Assembly (NCBI RefSeq): GCF_024509555.1
Contig: NZ_JAMWEL010000011.1
Coordinates: forward strand, 16,450 to 80,449
From: Streptococcus suis
GTDB lineage: Bacteria; Bacillota; Bacilli; Lactobacillales; Streptococcaceae
Length of the DNA stretch: 64,000 nt
Reading direction: 5' to 3'
This document shows positions 1 to 8,066 of this stretch, one piece after another. The translations under genes and the position numbers were made by a program. Numbering within the stretch: the stretch's first letter is position 1; each line of letters starts with the position of its first letter. Below the pieces are notes generated by a model. That model ran no database searches, was not told the DNA's origin, and was given only the letters and a program-made list of their open reading frames with translations.

Positions 1-373
1 AGTTTTGGTTAGATTAGGCTATGCTTGTCGCCGTTTGTCACAGGGAGCTAGCCTTTCAGATGCTGTTGCTTTTTCTATTAATAGGAAAAAATATCCAAAG
101 TTGGGAACCATACTCTTTACTGCTCATTCAGTCAGTACAGCTGTTAATCTCGGCAAAATCATTATTACCGAAAATCCCCTTACCATAAACTATCCACAAT
201 GGTTAGCATTTTTCAAATACTCTTATCAAGAAGTACATTATCAACTGTTTATAGAGCCGGAACAAAAACGTGGATTCTTTGAAGAGCATGACTGCTTACA
301 ATACGACCGGTTATATACAGACATTGATACATTGTTTGAAGAGGTTCTTTTAGACTATCAATTGCTAATTTAA
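1..373 (+). CDS. Partial hypothetical protein, C-terminal part
   Basis: The reading frame is open to the left edge of the window, so the true start lies outside it; about 122 residues are visible. The visible part is soluble-looking, rich in aromatic residues (repeated Tyr and Phe) and acidic at the C-terminus. I see no membrane segment and no motif that I recognise. The stop TAA lies just before a Shine-Dalgarno sequence for the next small frame, so the genes may be co-transcribed. The function is unknown. Confidence 0.6.
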   Translation, partial: VLVRLGYACRRLSQGASLSDAVAFSINRKKYPKLGTILFTAHSVSTAVNLGKIIITENPLTINYPQWLAFFKYSYQEVHYQLFIEPEQKRGFFEEHDCLQYDRLYTDIDTLFEEVLLDYQLLI

Positions 374-398
374 TATTTTTATAAGTTGGAGGGGATGT

Positions 399-557
399 TT
401 GATTGGCAGTTTCAAGAGTTATCAATCACTAAACTCAAATCATTCGAAATATCCACATGAAATTTGGAAACAGTGGCAACAGTGCTACTGTTTTTTGCTG
501 AAATCAGAAAAAGGATTTTACACGGGTACCCTAATTTATGGTACAATATTTTTATGA
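399..557 (+). CDS. Possible small protein, 52 codons, TTG start
   Basis: A TTG codon at 399 lies about six bases after a strong Shine-Dalgarno sequence (GGAGGGG, about 388-394). It opens a 52-codon frame that ends in TGA at 555-557, overlapping the ATG (554) of the ABC-F gene as ATGA. The predicted peptide has an aromatic, Gln-rich middle (IWKQWQQCYCF) and a mildly hydrophobic C-terminus. The upstream gene stops only 25 bases before it. The ribosome site plus stop/start overlap is what an operonic gene looks like. Codon content is unremarkable and I recognise no family, so it may be a chance or decayed frame. Confidence 0.35.
   Translation: MIGSFKSYQSLNSNHSKYPHEIWKQWQQCYCFLLKSEKGFYTGTLIYGTIFL
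539..547 (+). promoter_or_regulatory. Extended -10 promoter for the ABC-F gene
   Basis: TGGTACAAT is an extended -10 element. Six bases (ATTTTT) separate it from the ATG at 554, so the predicted transcription start is the A of the start codon. No Shine-Dalgarno sequence lies in the gap. TTTACA at 517-522 is a weak -35 with 19-bp spacing. Confidence 0.5.
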
Positions 558-2452
558 TTATTCTAAGTGGAAACAAGATTGAACGCTCTTTTGCGGGCGA
601 AGTTTTATTTAACAATATCAACATTCAGGTCGACGAGCGGGATCGGATTGCCCTTGTCGGAAAAAATGGGGCAGGCAAGTCTACTCTGCTCAAAATCCTT
701 GTCGGAGAAGAAGCAGCGACCAGCGGTGACATTTCAACCAAGCGTGATTTGTCCCTTTCTTACCTGGCACAGGACAGCCGTTTTGAGTCAGAAAATACCA
801 TTTACGATGAAATGCTCCATGTCTTTGATAATCTGCGGATGACGGAGAAACGCCTGCGGTCTATGGAAGAGCAAATGGGTAGCTTGTCTGGTAGTGAACT
901 CGACCAGCTCATGAAAACCTACGATAGTCTGTCGGAGGAATTTCGTCTGGCAGGTGGTTTTAGTTATGAGGCAGACATCCGTGCCATTTTGAATGGTTTC
1001 AAGTTTGACCAAACCATGTGGGACATGAAGATCTCCGAACTCTCCGGCGGTCAAAATACCCGATTGGCACTGGCAAAGATGCTTCTTGAAAGCCCAGAAT
1101 TATTGGTGCTGGATGAGCCGACTAACCACCTGGACATTGACACGATTGCTTGGTTAGAAAACTACCTAGTGCATTACAAGGGAGCCTTGATTATCGTCAG
1201 CCATGACCGGTATTTCTTGGACAAGGTAGCGACTCTGACACTGGATTTAACCAAGCACTCCTTGGATCGTTATGTGGGCAATTATTCTCAGTTTGTCGAG
1301 CTCAAAGAGCAGAAGTTGCAAACGGAATTGCAAAACTATGAAAAGCAACAGAAGGAAATTGCTAAGTTAGAAGACTTTGTTCAGAAAAATATTGTCCGTG
1401 CGTCGACCACCAAGCGTGCCCAGGCTAGACGCAAGCAGTTGGAAAAGATGGAGCGACTGGACAAGCCAACAACTGGTCAGAAGTCTGCCAACATGACCTT
1501 CCAGTCGGACAAGACTTCTGGCAATATCGTCTTGACAGTGGAAAATGCTGCGGTGGGCTACGATGGAAACATTCTTTCCCAGCCTATTTCCATTGACCAA
1601 CGAAAGCTAGATGCCATTGCCATTGTCGGACCAAATGGTATCGGAAAAACAACCCTGCTCAAATCCATCATCGGAGCTCTGCCATTTATCAAAGGGGAAG
1701 CCAAGCTCGGTGCCAATGTGGAAGTGGGCTACTACGACCAGACCCAGTCTGCCCTAACGCCTTCCAACACAGTCTTGGAGGAGCTCTGGTCAGCCTTTCC
1801 GACCACGCCTGAAGTGGAAATCCGCAACCGTCTGGGAGCCTTTCTCTTCTCGGGTGACGATGTCAAAAAGTCCGTTTCCATGCTATCGGGTGGGGAAAAA
1901 GCCCGCCTGCTCCTGGCCAAGCTGTCCATGGAAAACAACAACTTCCTCATCCTTGACGAGCCGACCAACCACCTGGACATCGACAGCAAGGAAGTGCTGG
2001 AAAATGCCCTCATCGACTTTGACGGCACTCTGCTCTTTGTCAGCCACGACCGCTATTTCATCAACCGCGTCGCCACCAAGGTGCTGGAAATCTCGGAAAC
2101 TGGCTCCACGCTCTACTTGGGCGACTATGACTATTATTTGGAGAAAAAGGCAGAGCAGGAAGCAGAAGCCCAGCCTGACCAGCTAGAAAGTACTAGCCAA
2201 TCAGCCGGAGCCATGGACTACCAAGCTCAAAAGGAAAACCAAAAAGAGCAACGCAAACTAGCCCGCCGAATCGAGCAAATCGAGGCAGAAATCGAGACCA
2301 TCGAAAACCGCCTGAACGAGCTCAACCAAGCCATGCTAGAAACCAACGACATCGGTCAGCTAACCGATTACCAGAAAGAAATCGATCAATTGACTGCCCA
2401 ACAAGAAAACCTCATGGAAGAATGGGAAGAATTATCTGAGCAGATGGGCTAG
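554..2452 (+). CDS. ABC-F family ATPase, YdiF/Uup type
   Basis: This is a soluble twin-ATPase of the ABC-F family, which acts on ribosomes rather than in transport. The first Walker A (GKNGAGKST) is at about residues 36-44 and the first signature LSGGQ at about 162. Next comes the charged ABC-F linker, with the FVQKN...RAQARRKQLEKME segment. The second Walker A (GPNGIGKTT) is at about 358 and a second LSGGEKAR follows. Both nucleotide domains carry DEPTNHLD. Residues 560-630 are a predicted coiled coil typical of YdiF/Uup. I chose ATG 554 (632 aa) over upstream codons because MIILSGNKIERSF matches the usual family N-terminus and the promoter overlaps the longer frame. The exact ribosomal role cannot be read from sequence. 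Confidence 0.92.
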   Translation: MIILSGNKIERSFAGEVLFNNINIQVDERDRIALVGKNGAGKSTLLKILVGEEAATSGDISTKRDLSLSYLAQDSRFESENTIYDEMLHVFDNLRMTEKRLRSMEEQMGSLSGSELDQLMKTYDSLSEEFRLAGGFSYEADIRAILNGFKFDQTMWDMKISELSGGQNTRLALAKMLLESPELLVLDEPTNHLDIDTIAWLENYLVHYKGALIIVSHDRYFLDKVATLTLDLTKHSLDRYVGNYSQFVELKEQKLQTELQNYEKQQKEIAKLEDFVQKNIVRASTTKRAQARRKQLEKMERLDKPTTGQKSANMTFQSDKTSGNIVLTVENAAVGYDGNILSQPISIDQRKLDAIAIVGPNGIGKTTLLKSIIGALPFIKGEAKLGANVEVGYYDQTQSALTPSNTVLEELWSAFPTTPEVEIRNRLGAFLFSGDDVKKSVSMLSGGEKARLLLAKLSMENNNFLILDEPTNHLDIDSKEVLENALIDFDGTLLFVSHDRYFINRVATKVLEISETGSTLYLGDYDYYLEKKAEQEAEAQPDQLESTSQSAGAMDYQAQKENQKEQRKLARRIEQIEAEIETIENRLNELNQAMLETNDIGQLTDYQKEIDQLTAQQENLMEEWEELSEQMG

Positions 2453-2639
2453 GTTGACAGGAAGTTGACAAGAGGCTCAAACCCTTGATAGAACAAGCTT
2501 GCAAGCCAGCCTTGCGGAGTTAGCAAGACCACCTTTCGCTAAAAAAGTCCAGAGCAAGCCAGCCTTTCTTGGCAAACATTGACCAACAAGCTAAGATAAA
2601 ATCAGGACCTGCCAGACAGGTTCCTGAAAGGAGAAAGAA

Positions 2640-3116
2640 ATGAACTTTGGACAGCAAATCAAAGACTTACGAAAAAAGAAAGGTTTGACTCAGGAGCAGT
2701 TTGCCCTCAAACTCAATGTGACTAGGCAGGCCGTATCCAACTGGGAAAATGACAAAAACCTACCTGATTTGGAGCTCTTGATTCTCATGTCCTCTGTCTT
2801 TTCGATCTCCTTAGATCAACTTATCTTAGGAGGAACTGACATGAACAACATGACAGAAAAACTTGTAAAAGACGGTCGTGAGGGCCGCCGAACCCAGATG
2901 CACCTGACCATTACCATTATTGGTAGTTTTCTCATGCTTCTCGGCTTCGTCTGCTTTGTCATCAAGGTAAACTCGGTCGAATATGTCGATGCCAAGGGCA
3001 TTCTGCATGAAAATTTTTATCTCATTCCAGTCGGCTACTTGCTGGTCTTTACAGGAGCCCTTGCTACGCTCCTATCAGGACTAGCCCTGCACAACTTTAG
3101 AAAAGAAAATAAGTAA
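2640..3116 (+). CDS. XRE-family regulator with C-terminal membrane domain (DUF3955-like)
   Basis: The N-terminal 60 or so residues are a Cro/C1 helix-turn-helix (QIKDLRKKKGLTQEQFA, then TRQAVSNWE), normally DNA-binding. After a short charged linker come two hydrophobic segments (about residues 96-116 and 130-150) separated by a polar extracytoplasmic loop, as in DUF3955-type proteins. It is therefore probably a membrane-tethered regulator of 158 aa. The ribosome site GAAAGGAGAAAG directly precedes ATG 2640. The stop lies one base before the ATG of rlmA, so the two are probably co-transcribed. The ligand and target operator are unknown. Confidence 0.8.
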   Translation: MNFGQQIKDLRKKKGLTQEQFALKLNVTRQAVSNWENDKNLPDLELLILMSSVFSISLDQLILGGTDMNNMTEKLVKDGREGRRTQMHLTITIIGSFLMLLGFVCFVIKVNSVEYVDAKGILHENFYLIPVGYLLVFTGALATLLSGLALHNFRKENK

Positions 3117-3117
3117 G

Positions 3118-3945
3118 ATGACCAAACACCAACGTTTTGCCAATAGCGACCAATTTTTCGCCTGTCCACATTGTGGGCAGGCTCTTGGTCTTGACCAGAG
3201 CAGTCTTCGCTGCCCCAACCGCCACACTTTTGACATCGCCAAGCAGGGCTATGTCAACCTATCGCCCCATGTCAAGCAGTCCGCCAACTACCACAAGTCT
3301 AGCTTTGAAAACCGCCAGGCCTTTTTAGAGGCGGGCTATTACGATCATCTCTACGAGGCTTTGGAGGGAAAAATAGCAGAGCTGGGCTTGCGGTCTGTCT
3401 TGGACATCGGCTGTGGAGAGGGCTTTTATTCCCGCAAATTAGCCGAGAAAATGGACTTGGACATTCTTGCTTTTGATATTTCTAAGGATTCCATTCTCTT
3501 GGCAGCCAAATCTGACAGGACCAAGTCGGTCAAATGGTTCGTCAGTGACTTGACCAAGTTACCCATTCAAGACAAGACCATTGACGGTATCTTGGACATC
3601 TTTTCTCCAGCTAATTATCAGGAGTTTGCCAGAGTGCTGAAAGCTGGTGGGGCTATTCTCAAGCTGGTCCCAGGGCCAAATCATCTCAAGGAGCTCCGCC
3701 ATTTAGCCAAAGACCAACTCCGCAAGGAATCCTATGATAACCAGGATATTGTGGACCATTTCAAGTCTTACCTGGGACAGGTGGAGCAAGTGCTAGTCAG
3801 TCGGACCCTGCCGATTGGTATAGAGCAGGCTCGTATTTTGGCAGACATGACCCCCCTCTTTTTCCAAGTGGACCAGTCCAAGCTGGATTTGAGTCAATTG
3901 ACGGAGATAACGGTGGAGGGCTTACTTTTGATTGGAAGTATATAA
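3118..3945 (+). CDS. rlmA: 23S rRNA (guanine-N1)-methyltransferase RlmA(II)
   Basis: This SAM-dependent methyltransferase has an N-terminal zinc finger (CPHC near residue 17, then CPNRH near residue 32). The following YVNLSPHVKQSANYHKSS segment is characteristic of RrmA/RlmA proteins. The SAM motif VLDIGCGEGFYS is near residue 95. The Gram-positive branch (RlmA-II, TlrB type) methylates G748 in the exit-tunnel loop of 23S rRNA; the choice of G748 over G745 is inferred from phylum, not from the sequence. Its length of 275 aa is normal. The start follows the preceding stop directly, suggesting translational coupling with the regulator gene, and an intrinsic terminator follows immediately. Confidence 0.88.
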   Translation: MTKHQRFANSDQFFACPHCGQALGLDQSSLRCPNRHTFDIAKQGYVNLSPHVKQSANYHKSSFENRQAFLEAGYYDHLYEALEGKIAELGLRSVLDIGCGEGFYSRKLAEKMDLDILAFDISKDSILLAAKSDRTKSVKWFVSDLTKLPIQDKTIDGILDIFSPANYQEFARVLKAGGAILKLVPGPNHLKELRHLAKDQLRKESYDNQDIVDHFKSYLGQVEQVLVSRTLPIGIEQARILADMTPLFFQVDQSKLDLSQLTEITVEGLLLIGSI

Positions 3946-3948
3946 AAT

Positions 3949-3988
3949 AAAACCGCCTCTGGATATCAGAAGCGGTTTTGCTTTATTT
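3949..3988 (+). terminator. Intrinsic terminator after rlmA
   Basis: The arms AAAACCGCcTCT and AGAaGCGGTTTT form a long hairpin followed by a T-rich tract. The hairpin is nearly symmetric. Confidence 0.85.
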
Positions 3989-3991
3989 CTC

Positions 3992-4200
3992 ATACTCTTC
4001 GAAAATCAAAGTCAGACCTTGTTGACTTGATTTGATGAGTGGAAAGCTCCAGCGGAGGTTTCCAGCCTGTCACTTGACAATAATAAAGTGACAGAGTTCT
4101 ATCTGCGCCATATAGACACGAACTTCGTTCGCTTTATTTCCAAGCACCAAAGGTTCCCCAAACCTTTAGTGCTAGTCTGATTCTGATTTTCATTGAGTAT
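3992..4200. repeat. BOX-like intergenic repeat element
   Basis: The element begins ATACTCTTCGAAAATCA and ends TGATTTTCATTGAGTAT, so its ends are inverted repeats (ATACTC-N3-GAAAATCA). These ends match the boxA/boxC ends of pneumococcal BOX elements as I remember them. Inside lie hairpins, including GTCACTT.../...AAGTGAC and CCAAAGGTT-cccc-AACCTTT, with ACTTCGTT motifs like boxB modules. The right end overlaps the last codons of gatD on the minus strand. Confidence 0.75.
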
Positions 4201-4978
4201 CAAATTCTGCCTTGCTTTTTACATCGCCGTATTCTTCAGCGACTTCTTTGCTGAGGATGTCGGCGTAGCTGGCAAGTTGGATGTCTTGTCCGTATTTTTT
4301 ACGGAGGGCAGTTGTGACCAGGCGGTAGGCTAGGTTGGCATTGCGGGATAAGATTGGTCCGTGGAAGTAGCTGCCGAAGGTATTTTTGTAGTGCAGGCCT
4401 TCGCCACCGTCTTCCTTGTTATTGCCATTACCATAGACAACCTTGCCCAGCGGTTTTTGGTTGTCAGCTAGGAAGGTACGGCCTTGGTGGTTTTCAAAAC
4501 CGTAGTAGGTTTCATTGAACTCCTCATTGTGAATTTTGATGTCACCGATATAGCGGTTATTGGTCTGGTTGAGGGTGTAGTGACCCATGATTCCTAGACC
4601 GTCAATCTTGCGACCGCCAGCTTCGATGTAGTATTGACCGAGCAATTGGAAGCCACCGCAGATGGCCAGCATGACGCCATCGTTTTCGATAAAGTCTGCT
4701 AGGCTGTCTTTTTTTGTCGGTAAATCCTTGGCTAGAATAGACTGCTCGTAGTCTTGACCACCACCGAAAAAGGCGATGTCGTAGAAATCCTTGTCAAATT
4801 CATCTGTCAGGGAAACGATGTCCACCTGGACACGAGCCCCCAGCTTTTCAGCTACATACTTGAGCATGAGGATATTGCCATTGTCCCCGTAGGTGTTCAT
4901 CAAATCACCGTAGAGATGGGCGATGTGGAGATCGTAGTGATAGTCTTTTTCAGGACTTTTTAATGAAGTATAGACCAT
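4190..4978 (-). CDS. gatD: Lipid II isoglutaminyl synthase, glutaminase subunit GatD
   Basis: This class-I glutamine amidotransferase (CobB/CobQ-like) supplies ammonia to MurT, which amidates D-Glu of the lipid II stem peptide to D-isoglutamine at the inner face of the membrane. The nucleophile Cys107 lies in [10 protein letters not shown], the catalytic His206 in YFHGPILS, and GGGQDYEQ is near residue 72. At 262 aa it is full length. Its start ATG (4978) touches the murT stop, as in other Gram-positive murT-gatD pairs. The final codons (Asp-Thr-Gln-stop) lie within the terminal inverted repeat of a BOX-like element, so the stop codon comes from the repeat. Confidence 0.95.
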   Translation of the reverse strand: MVYTSLKSPEKDYHYDLHIAHLYGDLMNTYGDNGNILMLKYVAEKLGARVQVDIVSLTDEFDKDFYDIAFFGGGQDYEQSILAKDLPTKKDSLADFIENDGVMLAICGGFQLLGQYYIEAGGRKIDGLGIMGHYTLNQTNNRYIGDIKIHNEEFNETYYGFENHQGRTFLADNQKPLGKVVYGNGNNKEDGGEGLHYKNTFGSYFHGPILSRNANLAYRLVTTALRKKYGQDIQLASYADILSKEVAEEYGDVKSKAEFDTQ

Positions 4979-6321
4979 TATTTCATCTCCTTTCCAACGG
5001 CTTGGCGTTGAGACAGCAGGTCACGGAATTCTAGCATAGCCGTATAGGTTGCGAGGATATAGGCGTGTTGGCTACTGGACTGCTCAATCAAGGTCATGAT
5101 GTCTTCTAGTTTAGGCGTTTCAGTAATCTGGTCCTCAGGATAGCCAGTCACACGGAGGCGACGGGCGATTTCAGACGAGCGGACACCACCTGCAAAGACT
5201 TGAGGAATGTCCATTTGGGTGATTTGTTCAAAGTCAGCGTCCCAAATCCAGCTGGTATCAATCCCGTCAGCGTAGTTGGCATTGAGAAGAACAGATAGGC
5301 TAAAATCGTAAGGAGCCAGTTTCATCATTTCAATGGCCTGAGTAGCACCAACTGGGTTTTTAATGAGGACCAAGGTACAGTCCTTGTCACCCAGTTTAAA
5401 GGTTTCTTGGCGACCGAAAACTGCCTTGGACTTGTCAAAACCAGCCTTGATTTTCTCAGGAGATACGCCGAAAAATTCTGCCACGCTGACAGCTGCCAGG
5501 GCATTGTAGATATTGTAAAGCCCACCGATGTTGATTTTGTAATCCTGACCGTCAATGGCAAAGGTAGAAGAAGTATTGGTGATTTCTTTTAACTCTGTCA
5601 ACTTGTAATCCAGCTCAGGTCGGCTAAAGCCACAGTTGTTACAGATATAGCTACCCAAATTAGCGTAGGTATTGAGCTTGTACTGGATAATCTGGTGGCA
5701 ATGCGGACAGAGAACGCCTTCGGTATTGTAATGGGCCAGACGTGGCTCATGCTCGTCCGTCGCAAAACCGTAGTATTTTACTGGATTGATAACGGAGGTC
5801 GAATTGAAAAGCGGGCTGTCACCATTGGCCAGAATAGTTGCCTGCGGAGCTTTTGCAGCCCCGTCCAAAATCATCTGGTAGGTGGTATAAATCTCACCAT
5901 AACGGTCCATTTGGTCGCGGAAAATATTGGTAAAGACAATCAAGCTAGGCTTGATAAAGTCGGTCACACGGGCCAGACTGGCTTCGTCAATCTCCAAGAC
6001 GGCAATCTTCTTGCCGTTTTTGTTTTTCTTAGCAGATAAAAAGGTGGCTGTAATCCCTGTAATCATATTGGCACCGCTGGTATTGGTCGTGATTTCTCCA
6101 AATGCTTCTTGGAGAATACCGACTGTAAGTGCGGTGGTAAGTGTCTTACCGTTGGTTCCGGTGATAACAACGACTTCATAATCCTTAGCTAAACTATCCA
6201 AAATATGTTTATCGAATTTGAGGGCAATTTTCCCTGGCAGTGTGGTTCCTCGGCCCAGTTTGTTGAGGACAAACTGGCTGGTCTTTCCTGCGGCAATCCC
6301 TAATAATGTATTTATTTTCAT
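4978..6321 (-). CDS. murT: Lipid II isoglutaminyl synthase, Mur-ligase-like subunit MurT
   Basis: This ATP-dependent Mur-ligase homologue activates the alpha-carboxyl of D-Glu in lipid II for amidation by GatD. It shows the Mur P-loop ITGTNGKT (residues 53-60), a zinc ribbon of four cysteines (205, 208, 227, 230) typical of MurT, and the C-terminal MurT (DUF1727) domain. Its length of 447 aa is normal and it is followed at once by gatD. The start ATG 6321 lies six bases after TGATAAAAT on the minus strand with no Shine-Dalgarno sequence, suggesting a leaderless transcript. It diverges from cdaA with about 180 bp between the starts. Confidence 0.95.
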   Translation of the reverse strand: MKINTLLGIAAGKTSQFVLNKLGRGTTLPGKIALKFDKHILDSLAKDYEVVVITGTNGKTLTTALTVGILQEAFGEITTNTSGANMITGITATFLSAKKNKNGKKIAVLEIDEASLARVTDFIKPSLIVFTNIFRDQMDRYGEIYTTYQMILDGAAKAPQATILANGDSPLFNSTSVINPVKYYGFATDEHEPRLAHYNTEGVLCPHCHQIIQYKLNTYANLGSYICNNCGFSRPELDYKLTELKEITNTSSTFAIDGQDYKINIGGLYNIYNALAAVSVAEFFGVSPEKIKAGFDKSKAVFGRQETFKLGDKDCTLVLIKNPVGATQAIEMMKLAPYDFSLSVLLNANYADGIDTSWIWDADFEQITQMDIPQVFAGGVRSSEIARRLRVTGYPEDQITETPKLEDIMTLIEQSSSQHAYILATYTAMLEFRDLLSQRQAVGKEMK

Positions 6322-6327
6322 GGGACT

Positions 6328-6336
6328 ATTTTATCA
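6328..6336 (-). promoter_or_regulatory. Extended -10 promoter for murT-gatD
   Basis: On the minus strand TGATAAAAT is followed by AGTCCC and then the murT ATG. The predicted start site coincides with the start codon. No convincing -35 was found. Confidence 0.5.
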
Positions 6337-6452
6337 CAAAGGTTGTGGATTTTCTAGAATGTAGTATATGGAATCGTGATATATGGCTGAAGTGTCTCTG
6401 TAATATTTTTAACAGGAAGGTCATGGATTTCTAAATTATTAAGGAAAAAATA

Positions 6453-6461
6453 TGGTATAAT
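6453..6461 (+). promoter_or_regulatory. Extended -10 promoter for cdaA-cdaR-glmM
   Basis: TGGTATAAT is a consensus extended -10. It would start transcription near 6468, giving cdaA a leader of about 35 nt. That leader contains a five-codon frame (6492-6509) overlapping the cdaA start. Confidence 0.6.
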
Positions 6462-6502
6462 AAGTACATTACGATGTGCGAGTTAGAAAGTATGAAAGAT
6501 TT

Positions 6503-7357
6503 ATGTTAAACTTAAACCAGTTGCTCGATGCTGGTTACTGGTCAAGTCTGATTGCTAGTCCTTGGGTAGCTATCCTACACTTGATTGACATCAGTATCGT
6601 TGTTTATTTAATTTTTAATTTTAGTAAGGCCATTGCCGGAACGAAGATTATGACCCTCATTCGCGGAGTCTTTCTCTTCATTATTGCACAACTTCTTGCT
6701 AGTTTATTCGGGTTGCAGACCATTGCTTGGTTGATTAATCAGGTTATCACCTATGGAGTGATTGCTGCAGTTGTGATTTTTGCTCCGGAATTACGGGCTA
6801 TGCTTGAGAGGTTAGGGAGGACAACTCAGATTTTTACGTCCAATACCTTGTCTAAAGAAGATAAGATTGTAGATGCTTTTATCAAGTCTGTAGCCTATAT
6901 GTCCCCGAGGAAAATTGGTGCCTTAGTAGCAGTAGAACAAGCCCAAACTCTTCAAGAGTATAGGGCTACTGGAATAAAATTAGATGCGGATATTTCCCAT
7001 GAACTACTGATTAATATCTTTATTCCAAATACACCTCTACATGATGGCGCCGTCATTATTAAGGAGGATAAGGTAGCTGTTTCTTGTGCCTATCTCCCCT
7101 TATCTGAAAGCGCAGGTATTTCAAAAGAATTCGGTACTCGGCATAGGGCAGCGATTGGATTATCAGAAGTATCAGATGCTTTTATCTTTATTGTTTCTGA
7201 AGAAACTGGAAACATCTCAGTAGCTTATAATGGAAATTTTAAGCATGATTTGAGTTTGGAGGATTTTGAACTTGAATTAAGAAAAATTTTCAGTTCGGAA
7301 AATCAAGAGAAGAGTACATTCTTGAATCGCTTGAGAGGGGGCAAACATGCAAGATAA
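6503..7357 (+). CDS. cdaA: Diadenylate cyclase CdaA
   Basis: This membrane-bound enzyme joins two ATP into c-di-AMP, which controls potassium, osmolyte and cell-wall homeostasis. Three N-terminal hydrophobic segments (about residues 15-95) precede the DAC domain. The catalytic DGA is at about residues 181-183 (LHDGAVII) and the RHR motif (GTRHRAA) at about 211-217. I chose ATG 6503 (284 aa), which gives the usual CdaA N-terminus; the frame also runs upstream to a GTG at 6476. It overlaps cdaR by 11 bases and is followed by glmM, the conserved operon in which CdaR and GlmM modulate cyclase activity. Confidence 0.95.
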   Translation: MLNLNQLLDAGYWSSLIASPWVAILHLIDISIVVYLIFNFSKAIAGTKIMTLIRGVFLFIIAQLLASLFGLQTIAWLINQVITYGVIAAVVIFAPELRAMLERLGRTTQIFTSNTLSKEDKIVDAFIKSVAYMSPRKIGALVAVEQAQTLQEYRATGIKLDADISHELLINIFIPNTPLHDGAVIIKEDKVAVSCAYLPLSESAGISKEFGTRHRAAIGLSEVSDAFIFIVSEETGNISVAYNGNFKHDLSLEDFELELRKIFSSENQEKSTFLNRLRGGKHAR

Positions 7358-8051
7358 ATTTAAAACTGTAGGACATTTAGCCCTGTCCATCTGTCTCGCA
7401 CTTTTGCTCTTTTTCTATGCAACTACAACAAATTATAAAACATCAGAAACTGCTGCTCAGAATTCAGAAACAGAAACCTATGTACACACGTTAAACAACG
7501 TTCCGATTGATATTGATTATAATAATAGTGAACAGTTTATTTCTGGTTTTTCCTCGACAGTGACAGTTGAATTAAGAGGATCCAATCGAGTACTCTTACA
7601 AAGGGAATCTGATGAAGCAACAAGGACTTTTCAGGTTGTTGCTGATTTAACAGAATTGGAAAATGGCACGCATACAGTCAAACTTCAGCTTGTCAATTTA
7701 CCAGCAGGAGTGACAGCTACCTTGGCTCCAGATGCTATTACGGTTAAAATAGGTAAACGAATGAGCAAGGCTCTACCTGTTGAAGCTAGAGTCTATAGTA
7801 ATCAGCTGGCAGATGGTTTTAGCCTTTCCAAAGTATCTGTTAATGTAGATACTGTGAAGGTAACTACAGATGAAGAAACAATGGCTAAGATTGATCGAAT
7901 TGAAGCGGTGGCAATAGATGTAAGTAATCTATCAACAAATTATAGCGGAACAGCTAAATTACAAGCTGTTGATAGTGACGGTAATGTGTTGCCGGTTGTA
8001 CTTTCACAAACAGAAGCGAATATGCAAATTACATTAACAAAAACGAAATAA
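7347..8051 (+). CDS. cdaR: CdaA regulatory protein CdaR (YbbR domains)
   Basis: This is a 234-aa membrane-anchored protein: a short cytoplasmic N-terminus, one hydrophobic segment (about residues 10-27), then an extracytoplasmic part with two YbbR-like beta domains (repeated pattern LP-V-V-EARV and VKVTTDEE...). In related Firmicutes CdaR binds and tunes CdaA. Its start overlaps the cdaA stop and follows GAGAGGGGGC, a strong ribosome site. Streptococcal CdaR is shorter than Bacillus CdaR, with fewer YbbR repeats. Confidence 0.92.
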   Translation: MQDKFKTVGHLALSICLALLLFFYATTTNYKTSETAAQNSETETYVHTLNNVPIDIDYNNSEQFISGFSSTVTVELRGSNRVLLQRESDEATRTFQVVADLTELENGTHTVKLQLVNLPAGVTATLAPDAITVKIGKRMSKALPVEARVYSNQLADGFSLSKVSVNVDTVKVTTDEETMAKIDRIEAVAIDVSNLSTNYSGTAKLQAVDSDGNVLPVVLSQTEANMQITLTKTK

Positions 8052-8066
8052 GAGGTAAATTTTAAA

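Noticed and set aside
464..553. 30 extra residues at the ABC-F N-terminus
   Set aside because: The family begins with the MIILSGNKIERSF-type strand, and the promoter lies inside the longer frame.
2579..2602. TTGACC/TAAAAT promoter before the XRE gene
   Set aside because: The spacing is only 12 bp, too short for a standard sigma-A promoter. The true promoter of this gene is unclear.
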